A stretch of DNA of 64,000 nt from the NCBI GenBank assembly GCA_050178015.1, contig JBFXGM010000006.1:114816-178815 (forward strand), given 5' to 3'. This stretch comes from Gaoshiqia sp050178015. Its GTDB lineage: Bacteria > Bacteroidota > Bacteroidia > Bacteroidales > Prolixibacteraceae. The first letter of the stretch is position 1. Every line of letters begins with the position of its first letter. A program made the translations under genes and the position numbers. The notes beneath the pieces are model-generated. The model was not told the DNA's origin. It made no database searches and was given only the letters and a program-made list of their open reading frames with translations. This document shows positions 16,098-24,384 of this stretch, in pieces.

Positions 16098-16907
16098 CTA
16101 TTTTCTTAAAATGTCTCTGATCGATTCAATTGTTTTTGCAACCTTCAATTTGTCATCTTCATCAATTTCATCAATACCTATTAAATTGCACATTGTTTTA
16201 CCTAATGGGCTAATTCCTAAGGACGAAACACTCATTGAAATTCCATTTCCTGTTTGCTGCAGAAGTTGTTTGTTGTAGATATCCATTAATTCAAAATAGA
16301 AATCTTGATATTCTCCCAATTCTTCTTTGTCTTTAAATGATATCATCCATCTTTCTGTACTTAAATTATCTATTTTGGAGAAGTAGGACAAAATAGCTAT
16401 TTGTCTATAGCTTAATTGTTCTAAAATTCTTAGTAGAGCATTTCCTTTTTCAAAACTTATTGAACTGTCAAAACTTAGGTTTGCAACGAAATTTGAATAG
16501 CAATTTATTTTCTTTTCTTCATATTCATTTCGCACTTTTAATAAAGTGCCTTCTAAAATAGACTCCGATTTTGACCTGTCCTTTTCTTGTGGCGAGAAAA
16601 AATCATCACCCCTCACTATTGTTCCACTATCGAGCATTTTGGCTATTTTATCAAGAGCAAGAGTATATGTTGCTCCAACTCGTGCTTGCTCTCTTGGCCC
16701 CATAATTTTTTCGGCTATCTCAGTCCCAATCTTTTTGAAAGCAACACTAATAAGGGGACCAACGACTGCACCAGAAATGGCTCCCACTGGTCCAGCAATT
16801 GCAAGTCCAATAGCTGCCCCTGCAACACTCCCACCAACTTCAGAGCCTTTATCAATTATTGATATTAATTTTTCAGATTGCTCTTTATTTTTCTGCTTAT
16901 CGGTCAT
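16098..16907 (-). CDS. Unrecognised protein with N-terminal glycine-zipper membrane segment
   Basis: 269 residues, not assigned to a named family. Residues about 22-60 are a Gly/Ala-rich zipper (GSEVGGSVAGAAIGLAIAGP, then VGAISGAVVGPLISVAF), which often packs membrane helices or forms pores. The soluble remainder is helical and charged (REQARVGATYTLALDKIAKM, GDDFFSPQEKDRSKSE, LLKVRNEYEEKKINCYSNF, LRILEQLSYRQIAILSYFSK). It is visibly AT-rich compared with the GC-richer operons around it, as is the next gene upstream on the same strand. A role in stress or defence is possible from the context but nothing in the sequence proves it. Confidence 0.72.
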   Translation of the reverse strand: MTDKQKNKEQSEKLISIIDKGSEVGGSVAGAAIGLAIAGPVGAISGAVVGPLISVAFKKIGTEIAEKIMGPREQARVGATYTLALDKIAKMLDSGTIVRGDDFFSPQEKDRSKSESILEGTLLKVRNEYEEKKINCYSNFVANLSFDSSISFEKGNALLRILEQLSYRQIAILSYFSKIDNLSTERWMISFKDKEELGEYQDFYFELMDIYNKQLLQQTGNGISMSVSSLGISPLGKTMCNLIGIDEIDEDDKLKVAKTIESIRDILRK

Positions 16908-16934
16908 CCTTAAATGGTTTAAAATTTCATATAA

Positions 16935-16976
16935 CCTTGCTGGCGCCGGTTTGCAACCGGTGCCGTGCCTGCAAGG
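16935..16976. repeat. Nested REP-like palindrome
   Basis: Inner hairpin GGCGCCGGTT and AACCGGTGCC around TGC (one G-T pair), enclosed by outer arms CCTTGC (16935-16940) and GCAAGG (16971-16976). It lies in the 134-base gap between two unrecognised genes. It is too far from a T run to be a normal terminator and looks like a small mobile palindrome. Confidence 0.65.
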
Positions 16977-17041
16977 CGCATTATTAGTTATTTCATCAGC
17001 GTATGAATTGCAAATTTGCGCCAGCGCGGAAGGCCGGAGTT

Positions 17042-18058
17042 TTATTCTACTTTATTAATTTCATTTTGTTCTTTTCCATTATCCATCAATCCCATTTCAT
17101 ATGAAGTATCGAATTTAAATTTTGATTCAAATCCTGTTTGGTCAATATCAAATCCTCCTAAAATCATATTGTCAAAATCTGTCCCTTTAAATAAAGCTGG
17201 GTTATAAAAATATTGATTTTCATATTTGAAAGAATGAATATAATGTGGAAAAATTACTCCAAAAACTGAAATCTCATCTTGATTTTTATATGGTTTACCT
17301 ATAAACAATGGTATATCTTCAACTTGGGGGTCAAATTGATTAAAATCGAAATCCCAGAAATTTATTATTATTTCATCATTCGAGAATTGTCTCGCTACTT
17401 CTTCATTTGTAGTTCCAGAAATATTCAATGAACTCTTTTTATAATCAGTTTCCCCTAACTGATGAATTATCCTGAAATAGTAATTTTTTAATTGCTTCTT
17501 TATTTTTTCATCCATTAAATCTATTGTCTCAATAAAGGACTTTAAGTTTTGTAAATCATTAAAATATTCGAATGCTTTTTTATTTCTAGTTCGATAATTT
17601 ATCGTCCCCTTATTACAATCTATATTGTCCGAAATTTCCTTAAACTTTTCAAAAATATATCCAAATGTTTCTTCTCCTGTATCATTAATTGAAAACTTTC
17701 TACCGAGTCTTTGTTCCCAAAAATATTTTGATTTCTCCCCATAATAAAAAAGCATCTCAGAGAATTTATCAAGTGAATTAAATCTTGGGTCTAAATTCAC
17801 TCTTTTATAAGCAAACTTCTTACTTACTCCTCGATCCAATATTTTTATCAATTTTTCATTTTTAAAATATTCAAGTCGTACGAGAAAGTTATTATATATT
17901 TCCAGTTGTTCGGATGTCGTCATAAAATTTTTGCTAACGTTTCTAGTATATGTATCTGGTTCATATATTCCTCTATTAACTGCTCCTTTAAGTGGATCAA
18001 ATACTACATGGCCCTTCGGTTTCGGTCCTAGTAGCCTTTCAGTGACCATCCTTTTCAA
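17042..18058 (-). CDS. Unrecognised AT-rich cytoplasmic protein
   Basis: 338 residues, rich in Lys, Asn, Ile, Phe and Tyr, with no signal peptide or membrane segment. No family is recognised. Visible stretches are LLGPKPKGHVVFDPLKGAVNR at the N terminus, FYYGEKSKYFWEQRLGRKF, YYFRIIHQLGETDYKKSS followed by NISGTTNEEVARQFSND, then IIINFWDFDFNQFDPQVEDI. An Arg, then a Ser/Thr-rich strand, then an acidic stretch loosely recalls the layout of ADP-ribosyltransferase folds, but this is weak. It is transcribed with the glycine-zipper gene 134 bases downstream. Low GC suggests horizontal acquisition. Confidence 0.72.
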   Translation of the reverse strand: MKRMVTERLLGPKPKGHVVFDPLKGAVNRGIYEPDTYTRNVSKNFMTTSEQLEIYNNFLVRLEYFKNEKLIKILDRGVSKKFAYKRVNLDPRFNSLDKFSEMLFYYGEKSKYFWEQRLGRKFSINDTGEETFGYIFEKFKEISDNIDCNKGTINYRTRNKKAFEYFNDLQNLKSFIETIDLMDEKIKKQLKNYYFRIIHQLGETDYKKSSLNISGTTNEEVARQFSNDEIIINFWDFDFNQFDPQVEDIPLFIGKPYKNQDEISVFGVIFPHYIHSFKYENQYFYNPALFKGTDFDNMILGGFDIDQTGFESKFKFDTSYEMGLMDNGKEQNEINKVE

Positions 18059-18059
18059 T

Positions 18060-18512
18060 TTAAAAATTAAGCCATAAGATGTGAGTTACTTTTCCCGCCC
18101 CTAAATTTATCACAATCCATTCAAAAAATGTTCTGTTAAGCACTGGAAATGCACGAAAGTTTTTAACAACCTCAACCGGCATACTGAAAAATTGGCTGGT
18201 ATAGGCCAATTTATCGTTGGTTAGCGCATTCACCTCTCTGGTTGAGACGTTCCCAGCGTTGGTAGCCTCATGCTCTTCTTCGGTAGGCATATTCTCGCCT
18301 CTGGTAAGCTCATTATCTATTCTGGTAGAGGCATTCTCCTCTCTGGTAACCACATTCTCCTCTCTGGTAGAGGCATTATCCATTCTGGTAAGCACATTCT
18401 CCTTCATTTTGAGGTGAAAAGTGCTGATTTTAGCTAAAAAAGACCAAAAACCTGTCGAATATGGCGTTTTATTGGTCATCGAGGGCGGTTTTTGCCCAAA
18501 ACAGGCAGTCAT
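18060..18512 (-). CDS. Protein with nine tandem heptapeptide units (ENxxTRx)
   Basis: Up to 150 residues; a second Met at residue 36 (coordinate 18407), directly before the repeats, is an equally good start and would give 115 residues. Nine seven-residue units follow the pattern (E/D)NxxTRx, such as ENVLTRM, DNASTRE and ENVVTRE, encoded by 21-base repeats with no stop codon. The unique C terminus (LAYTSQFFSMPVEVVKNFRAF, VLNRTFFEWIVINLGAGK) looks like a genuine folded end. No family is recognised. The stop lies one base before the start-side end of the neighbouring AT-rich gene. It is divergent from the gene at 18674. It could be a real coiled-coil-like protein or an expanded minisatellite in a small gene. 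Confidence 0.55.
   Translation of the reverse strand: MTACFGQKPPSMTNKTPYSTGFWSFLAKISTFHLKMKENVLTRMDNASTREENVVTREENASTRIDNELTRGENMPTEEEHEATNAGNVSTREVNALTNDKLAYTSQFFSMPVEVVKNFRAFPVLNRTFFEWIVINLGAGKVTHILWLNF
18213..18401 (-). repeat. Nine-unit 21-bp tandem repeat
   Basis: On the minus strand the unit is close to GAGAATGnnnnTACCAGAGAG, repeated nine times without spacers. The later units are more diverged than the first five. Unit length is a multiple of three, so copy-number change would keep the reading frame of the gene that contains it. Confidence 0.85.
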
Positions 18513-18673
18513 GCGGCTCTGAAATGGCCAAACAGACCATTTTCCATCATTCAGCCATCAAAATGAAAAAAATCCGGTCAGAGTCGAAAAACATAATATC
18601 AGTGTTGCATTTTAATTCAAAGAAGCCTAATTTGTACATAATTAATTCAATCATCAACCAATTTCATTGTAAC

Positions 18674-19369
18674 ATGACGACAAATTTCAATTTTAGCTTT
18701 GGAGACCTGATCCAACGCGCCGACCGTATTGACACGCTCCTGCAACGCGATGCCGAACAGTTTTCGGGCATCGGCTACAACGGCGATTTTCGCACCAGCC
18801 TGAAGGAGAAAACTACTGTTTTCCGCGCCCTTCCGTCCGACGACTACTGGCAGGGACAGCAGATGCTGAAAACCGAGGACAAGAAAAGGCTGTTGAGCGA
18901 GCTTACCGCCCAACTGGTCGATCTGCGTTTCCGCGCCAAGCTGGCCCTGGGCGAACGCTCGGTGGAATACCGTTCGCTGCGTTTCACCAAGCTGAAAAAC
19001 ATCAAGGAGCAAGACCTGATCATTTATGCCGAGCATGTCACCAAAACCTGCCGGGAAATGCTGGCTAAACTGGCGCCGCGGAACGTGACCGAAGAGATGC
19101 TGGCAACGATCGACACCACGGCGCAGCAACTCGACACGGCCATCGACGAGCAAAAGAAAATGATCTCGGTGCGCGAGGCCAAAGCCTTTGAGCGCGAAGA
19201 AAAGGCCAACGAAATATACAGCCTGATTTCGGAAGCCTGCGAAGTGGGCAAAAGGATTTGGGAAGATGTAAACCAGGCGCATTACCACGACTACGTGATC
19301 TACGGCTCGAAAGAGAAGATCGAAGACGAGGAAGAAGTGGTGGAAGAAGATACGGAAGCGGCTGAATAA
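18674..19369 (+). CDS. Unrecognised helical protein with acidic C-terminal tail
   Basis: 231 residues from the ATG at 18674. The frame is open for 71 more codons upstream, but that part has unlike composition and overlaps the divergent repeat gene, so the internal start is preferred. The protein is almost entirely amphipathic helix (FSFGDLIQRADRIDTLLQRD, LKNIKEQDLIIYAEHVTKTC, VNQAHYHDYVIYGSKE) with an acidic tail rich in Glu. Its base composition is GC-richer than the genes at 16-18 kb. No signal peptide, membrane segment or catalytic motif is seen. I do not recognise the family. Confidence 0.75.
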   Translation: MTTNFNFSFGDLIQRADRIDTLLQRDAEQFSGIGYNGDFRTSLKEKTTVFRALPSDDYWQGQQMLKTEDKKRLLSELTAQLVDLRFRAKLALGERSVEYRSLRFTKLKNIKEQDLIIYAEHVTKTCREMLAKLAPRNVTEEMLATIDTTAQQLDTAIDEQKKMISVREAKAFEREEKANEIYSLISEACEVGKRIWEDVNQAHYHDYVIYGSKEKIEDEEEVVEEDTEAAE

Positions 19370-19498
19370 GCCGAACGGGTTGACTAACCCAAAGAGGCTG
19401 CCTCTCAGTGTATTGAGATCCCGAAACAAGTTCGCGATGACTTGGTACGGGACTTTTGAGGTAGCCTCTTCTATGTTTAACGGTGCGGCGGGGGAGTC

Positions 19499-19590
19499 AG
19501 GGTGGCACGATTTTTAATCGCGCATCAACGAACCGTCAATTTTTATTCGCACAATTTTAAAAACCGGCGATTACAAATCGCCGCACCCGA
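19499..19590. repeat. Dispersed hairpin repeat, family R, copy C (5' part)
   Basis: AGGGTGGCACGATTTTTAATCGCGCATC, then ATTTTTATTCGCACAATTTTA and AACCGGCGATTACAAATCGCCGCACCCG. It matches the first 90 bases of copies A and B but lacks the TTTCATCGTCATTCC half. Confidence 0.8.
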
Positions 19591-19629
19591 ACGCCTGGCT
19601 TCCTTTTCCCGCCATTCAAGGGGGAGGGG

Positions 19630-20493
19630 TTACTGCGCGTCTTCTTCGCCACTGCCGAACGGATGGGCCAGGAATGCCGCAATGGTGGCGGTCATTTCGT
19701 GGTGAGTCCGTTCTTTTTCGGCAAAGCCGATGATGCAGGTGTGTTCGTTTCCGCTCATCCCGTAAATCTGGTAATTATGCTCCTTGCCGGTTCTTCCGAA
19801 GCTGTACAAATCCATGTTGTGTGCGCCGTTTGGCCTGATCTGACGGTGGTTTTCGTTGGGCGCGTCATCTTCGGGCGATTTTGCCAGGAAAAGCACGTGG
19901 TTTGATTTCGGGTCGACTAAATAAAACCATTCGGGCGTGAAATCATCGAAATCGCCGTCTTCGGTTGGAATGTGCTTTTGGCCGTCTGAGGTGACGAAAT
20001 AATCTTCCGCATCAGCCGAGCCTCCTGCCACGCATTCGAGCAGAAAACAATATTCGCCTTCCGACCTGAGGACTTTGATGGCCACCCGATCGGCAAAGAA
20101 CCAGTATTGAAAGGTGAACTTGTCATTCGCCGATTCCAGAATAACGACTTCGCCTTCTGTTTTTCCGTCAACAATGGTGGTTTTGGAGCCGCTATCCCTT
20201 CCGGCATGGCCAAAATTACCGACACTGTTGGGGAAACCCCGGAAGTCGCCGTTGGGGCCGGGCTCCAGGTACGACGCAATCCAGTCGTTGCCTTCCGGGT
20301 CGATGAAGCTTTTGAAGCCCGACACGCCATTGTCCTTTTCAAAATATACAGTGCCCATCGGCATTTCTATCCGGTAGCAGCCCGTACCATGATAGGTAAC
20401 TTCGGTTAGTTTAACCTGTTGCGCCTGCACAAAGCCAATGGCCGAGAAGAACCAGACGATGATCCATGTTGTATTTCGAAGACATCGGTACAT
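19630..20493 (-). CDS. Secreted beta-rich protein of the sugar-catabolic operon, function unknown
   Basis: 287 residues with a signal peptide ending near GFVQAQQ. The mature part is beta-strand rich and acidic (YRIEMPMGTVYFEKDNGVSG, DPEGNDWIASYLEPGPNGDF, FQYWFFADRVAIKVLRSEG, FTPEWFYLVDPKSNHVLFLA). No catalytic motif is certain. Its start lies 117 bases beyond the DUF1593 gene, so it is probably the last gene of the operon that begins with the FGGY kinase. The sequence style resembles carbohydrate-active beta-sandwich proteins of PULs; a lyase or esterase accessory role is possible but unproven. Confidence 0.72.
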   Translation of the reverse strand: MYRCLRNTTWIIVWFFSAIGFVQAQQVKLTEVTYHGTGCYRIEMPMGTVYFEKDNGVSGFKSFIDPEGNDWIASYLEPGPNGDFRGFPNSVGNFGHAGRDSGSKTTIVDGKTEGEVVILESANDKFTFQYWFFADRVAIKVLRSEGEYCFLLECVAGGSADAEDYFVTSDGQKHIPTEDGDFDDFTPEWFYLVDPKSNHVLFLAKSPEDDAPNENHRQIRPNGAHNMDLYSFGRTGKEHNYQIYGMSGNEHTCIIGFAEKERTHHEMTATIAAFLAHPFGSGEEDAQ

Positions 20494-20610
20494 CTTATTT
20501 TCAGTTTTGAGGTTATTGTTACAATTCGCTTATTGTTGAAAACTACCCGTCGAATCCATCCTGTTCCGCCCGGGAGCCCCTTTTTCGTCGGTTTCTTTGT
20601 CTGTCCAGCT

Positions 20611-21918
20611 CTATTTGGCAGCAGGTTGGCAGCGCGCTATTCTTCTGGCAAAATCGCGGAGAAAGTCTTCGCGCCATTGGCTGACGGTTTTCGCGCCGAT
20701 GTGCGGGCCTTCGCACCATTCCATGCGGGGATCGTCGGTGTACCAGTTCGGAAACTTGCCGGAGGGCTGATTGTCCAGTTCGGGGGATGTGGTCACCGCC
20801 GTCACCTGCCCCGTTTGGCCGTTCAGTTCGGGCACATTGCTTTCAATTTTGAAATGAAAGACCTTGGCCCCTTTAGGCGAAAAACGAAAGCGCATGGTCC
20901 CGTCGTTGCCGTTGGTCCCGGGCAGGGCCTGGTTTTCTACCATCAGCCGGGCTTCCGGTTCGGATGGTAACTGATCGGGCAGGGGCAATGCCAGTTCCAT
21001 GACGGTAAACTCGGCAATGGTGTCGTTCTGTGCGGGCATCCGGTTAAATAACCGGTAGGGACGTTCCCATGCACGGGTGTATTGCCCGCCCCAATTGGGG
21101 ATGGTTGGGTCTTCCGGATCGGAACTGTTCAGCAACCAGGCCAGCGAGGGCGTATCGCCCATTTTAATGGTTCCTCCCAGTTGGGTCATGAAAAAGTCGG
21201 CCATCGCGCCCTGCCCGGCAATGTGTCGGTTGGGGAAGCCGGTATTGCTCCAATCATCCGACTGGTTTCCGTCGGCAAACCAGCCCCGGTAGGTGGCGTT
21301 CGACTCGATGATCCACAATCCGGGAAAGTTGTCGGCCAGGTATTGGAAAGCGTCGGGGCCCCACTTTTTATTCGGGCCACCGATGTAATACACGCGCAGT
21401 TTCGGTAAAATATCGGGAGCATCGTGCAGGGCTTGCGCCAGATCTTCAATGCCGCCCCAAATCAGCACGAACAAGGGGCGCGGGTCGTCGCGGCGCGCAC
21501 ACCCGATGATCCAGTCCGAGCCTTCGGTCCGTTCGCTGAAGCCTTGGTAGGGTGCGCTTTCGGTGCCGCCTTGTTTGGTAATTTTCCGCAGGGCATCGGG
21601 CGCAGGATACCGGTTCGACCATTGTTTCAGGTTGGGATAATCCTTTTCGTACGCATCAATTACCTGCAGGATGTGTTCCTTTCTCCCCGGTCCGTAGGGT
21701 GATGAGATCAGCCCTTCCAGTTCGATAGTGTCGGCATACAACAGCAAGTGTACCATCGACTGAAAATCGTCGGGATCGGTTCCGCCAATATCGGTCGAAA
21801 CAATGACCCGGTGACGGTTTTCGGCTGTGGCGACTGGTTGCTTTTGGCGCGTGCCGCACATGTAGAAACTCAGGCTTAACGCCAATAACAAGCTAAAACG
21901 ATACAGGAAATGTTTCAT
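20611..21918 (-). CDS. Exported DUF1593 protein with nucleoside-hydrolase-like fold
   Basis: 435 residues with a hydrophobic signal (FSLLLALSLSFYMCG); the Cys may be lipidated, though the lipobox is not ideal. The first domain starts RVIVSTDIGGTDPDDFQSM, the Asp cluster that binds calcium in nucleoside hydrolases, followed by LEGLISSPYG, LFVLIWGGIEDLAQAL and WIIESNATYRGWF, which match DUF1593 (Sde182-type). The C-terminal 130 residues form a beta-sandwich. Nucleoside hydrolases split furanosyl bonds, so a glycofuranosidase is a reasonable guess. It lies 44 bases after the GH88/GH105 gene in the same operon. Confidence 0.85.
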   Translation of the reverse strand: MKHFLYRFSLLLALSLSFYMCGTRQKQPVATAENRHRVIVSTDIGGTDPDDFQSMVHLLLYADTIELEGLISSPYGPGRKEHILQVIDAYEKDYPNLKQWSNRYPAPDALRKITKQGGTESAPYQGFSERTEGSDWIIGCARRDDPRPLFVLIWGGIEDLAQALHDAPDILPKLRVYYIGGPNKKWGPDAFQYLADNFPGLWIIESNATYRGWFADGNQSDDWSNTGFPNRHIAGQGAMADFFMTQLGGTIKMGDTPSLAWLLNSSDPEDPTIPNWGGQYTRAWERPYRLFNRMPAQNDTIAEFTVMELALPLPDQLPSEPEARLMVENQALPGTNGNDGTMRFRFSPKGAKVFHFKIESNVPELNGQTGQVTAVTTSPELDNQPSGKFPNWYTDDPRMEWCEGPHIGAKTVSQWREDFLRDFARRIARCQPAAK

Positions 21919-21962
21919 GAGGTTTTGGATGTTGAACGCTGTTTCTCGAAGGTTTTCAATCC

Positions 21963-23414
21963 TTATTTATCCGGCCACTCACTCTTCAGCAGGTAATGGA
22001 ATGTACTGTTGACGGAGTTCGCTTTTGCTTTCTGTACTTCAATCGTTTCATTTTGCAGCAGGCGGATCATTTCTATTCCGGCATAAAGTACCGGTCCGTA
22101 ACCGTGTGTGGCATAGATGCTTTTTCCGCGATGGTAATAATAGGTGTTGTCATGGGCGAATGTGGTGCCTTCGCAGGTCCCGTCCACGGCCCCGTTTTCG
22201 AGCACCCGCGTTTGGGTGGCATTCCAGCCGGTCAGGGCAACCGGGCCGTACACATGGCTGATCCATCCTTCGTTGATGCCTTTGGCAATGGCAAAGGTGA
22301 ACATGGCCGTGCAGGAAGTTTCGGTGTAGGTGTCGTTTTTGTCGAGCAGGTTGTGCCAAAAACCGGTTCCGTCCTGCAAGTTGGCCAAACTGCGGACCAT
22401 CGACCGGTACAAATGCAGGATTTTGTCGCGTCCTTCATAGTTCTCGGGCAAAACGCTGAGCAGCTCGGCCATCGACATGAGCGTCCATCCGTTGGCCCGT
22501 CCCCAGTAAAAGCGCGGATCGTAATCGCCCGAGGTTACATTCAACCCATGGTCGAACAGCTCGGTTTGGGGGATATGCAGCCGGTCGGCCATTTGCAGGA
22601 TTTGCTTGACGGCATCGTCGAAATAGTTGTGGTTGCCGGTGAGCACGCCCATATTGGCCAGGAAGGGAACGCTCATGTACAGATCGTCGGCCCAGATGGA
22701 TTGGTATTGCGGCCGGTTACGGGCCAGGGTGCCGTCGCCCAACCGAAATTGGTTGTTGGAGATGTGCTCGTCGGTTTGCCGGATCAGCTCGAGGTATTTT
22801 TCATTTTTATGTTTTAAATAGGTTTTGATCAGGGCCGCGCCGATTGAGCCGCAATCGTCCAGGGCGTGAAAATTCAAAATGCGGCCCCAGTTGCCGATTT
22901 TCTCTTTATTTATTTTATCGGCATTTTGTTGAAAATAGGGAAGGTGCTCCACCACAAAATCGAAGAACTGGATGTTGTTGTCGAAGAATGTCTTGTCGCC
23001 GGTTACATCATCCATGTATTCGAAGGCAGAAAGGACAACCCCGTGGGTGTACGAATATTCGCTGGAAAAACCTTTGGACGGTTCGGCATGCAGGTTGAAC
23101 GTGGTGAAATCGGTGATTTCTTTTCCGGTTTCGGAATCAATTAGGGTTTGGGGACTTGAAGCCTCGTAGTAGCCCCGGATGCGGTTTAATACTTCCTTGA
23201 TGCCGTCAACCGTGGGGTATTCGTAAGGGATAGCATATTCCGGTATTCTGCCGGAAGGTTGTTGCTGTGCCGTGAGCGTTGTGCTGAAGAGGGTAATACA
23301 AGCGAGAATCAGCGCCCATTTGCAGGTGCTTGTCCGTTTTCTGTTTGTTGCCGGGATTCCGGCAGCAGCATGACGTTGCAGATTTTTCATGTTCAGGTCG
23401 TTTTTTCGGTTCAT
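21963..23414 (-). CDS. Secreted GH88/GH105-family unsaturated uronyl hydrolase
   Basis: 483 residues. A hydrophobic signal (WALILACITLFSTTLTAQQ) follows an unusually long basic N terminus, so translation may start at an internal Met. The alpha/alpha six-barrel shows WADDLYMSVPFLANMG, RFYWGRANGWTLMSMAELL, FWHNLLD and ATHGYGPVLYAGIEMIRLL, all typical of GH105/GH88. These enzymes hydrate the 4,5-double bond that polysaccharide lyases leave on uronic acid and release the sugar beyond it. The gene begins 4 bases after the transketolase C-terminal subunit stops, placing export-type pectin processing in the same transcript as cytosolic sugar catabolism. Confidence 0.9.
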   Translation of the reverse strand: MNRKNDLNMKNLQRHAAAGIPATNRKRTSTCKWALILACITLFSTTLTAQQQPSGRIPEYAIPYEYPTVDGIKEVLNRIRGYYEASSPQTLIDSETGKEITDFTTFNLHAEPSKGFSSEYSYTHGVVLSAFEYMDDVTGDKTFFDNNIQFFDFVVEHLPYFQQNADKINKEKIGNWGRILNFHALDDCGSIGAALIKTYLKHKNEKYLELIRQTDEHISNNQFRLGDGTLARNRPQYQSIWADDLYMSVPFLANMGVLTGNHNYFDDAVKQILQMADRLHIPQTELFDHGLNVTSGDYDPRFYWGRANGWTLMSMAELLSVLPENYEGRDKILHLYRSMVRSLANLQDGTGFWHNLLDKNDTYTETSCTAMFTFAIAKGINEGWISHVYGPVALTGWNATQTRVLENGAVDGTCEGTTFAHDNTYYYHRGKSIYATHGYGPVLYAGIEMIRLLQNETIEVQKAKANSVNSTFHYLLKSEWPDK

Positions 23415-23418
23415 GTAT

Positions 23419-24384
23419 TCAAGTTTGAATTTTGTTGATGCAGGTTAGTGCTGTATGTGCCAGTCCTTCCCCTGAAATTCCGTAGTGGTTGAAGATTTCG
23501 GCTTGCGAACCGGCAACGGTTTCCTCGTCGGGCAGGCCGACACGTTTGAAGGGCACCGAAATCCCGGCTTCGAGGATGGTCGATGCACAAGCTTCACCCA
23601 ACCCGCCGTTGATGCTGTGTTCCTCGACGGTTACCACCGCTTTGCATTCGCGGGCAGCTTTCAGGATGGTTTCGGTGTCGAGCGGCTTGATGGTGTGCAT
23701 GCTGATGACACGCGCGCTTATGCCTTGTCCGTTCAGCCTTTGAGCGGCTTCGAATGCCGGGGCAACAGTTTCGCCGCAGGCAATAAAGGCCACGTCGGTC
23801 CCGTCAACAATGGTGGACGCTTTACCGATTTCAAATTTTTCGTCGGCGGTGTGCAGGTGCGGCATATTCTTTTTGCCGAATTTCAGAAAGAAGGGCTTAT
23901 CTGAGGCAGCGGCTGCTTTCACCGCTTCTCGGGCTTCGAAGTTGTCGGCCGGTACTACAATCACCATATTGTTGATGGCGCGCAGGGCGGCAACATCGTG
24001 CAGCGAGTGGTGGGTTGAACCCAGGGCGCCGTAGCTCACCCCGGCACTGATGCCCACCAGGTTCACCGGGTAGTTCGAGTAGGCAACGTCGTTTTTGATT
24101 TGCTCGAGTGAGCGGGTGGCCAAAAAACAGCTGGGCGAGGTGGCAAATACTTTTTTGCCCGCAGCGGACAAACCTGCCGCTACGCCAACCAGGTTTTGCT
24201 CGGCAATGCCCACTTCAACCAGCTGGTCGGGCAGTTTGTCGGCAAAGCTGGTTAGTTTTCCCGAGCCGCGCGAGTCGCTGGTCACAGCCATTATGTTTCG
24301 GTCGGCCTGGCCCAATTCAATCAGTGTTTCGGAGTACACCTCCAGGTTGGCTTTTCCTTTTATTAGTTGATCTGTAATCTTCAT
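23419..24384 (-). CDS. Transketolase C-terminal subunit, possibly apulose-4-phosphate transketolase subunit B
   Basis: 322 residues from the ATG at 24384; an in-frame Met 18 codons earlier is less likely because the homologous start is MKITDQLIKGK. The pyrimidine-binding TPP domain carries EVGIAEQNLVGVAAGLSAAG with the catalytic Glu, and the C-terminal domain has TVEEHSINGGLGEA. It pairs with the subunit encoded 175 bases upstream. Split transketolases are found in many bacteria. Together with a ketose kinase and an aldose isomerase the pair fits the D-apiose route, in which apulose 4-phosphate and glyceraldehyde 3-phosphate become dihydroxyacetone phosphate and xylulose 5-phosphate. The substrate is inferred from context. 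Confidence 0.85.
   Translation of the reverse strand: MKITDQLIKGKANLEVYSETLIELGQADRNIMAVTSDSRGSGKLTSFADKLPDQLVEVGIAEQNLVGVAAGLSAAGKKVFATSPSCFLATRSLEQIKNDVAYSNYPVNLVGISAGVSYGALGSTHHSLHDVAALRAINNMVIVVPADNFEAREAVKAAAASDKPFFLKFGKKNMPHLHTADEKFEIGKASTIVDGTDVAFIACGETVAPAFEAAQRLNGQGISARVISMHTIKPLDTETILKAARECKAVVTVEEHSINGGLGEACASTILEAGISVPFKRVGLPDEETVAGSQAEIFNHYGISGEGLAHTALTCINKIQT

Noticed and set aside
18213..18401. CRISPR array
   Set aside because: Units are contiguous 21-base repeats without spacers and keep a reading frame; no cas genes nearby.
14353..19629. Integrative element with integrase or transposase
   Set aside because: No recombinase, transposase, tRNA attachment site or long terminal repeat is seen; only short repeats and foreign-looking composition.
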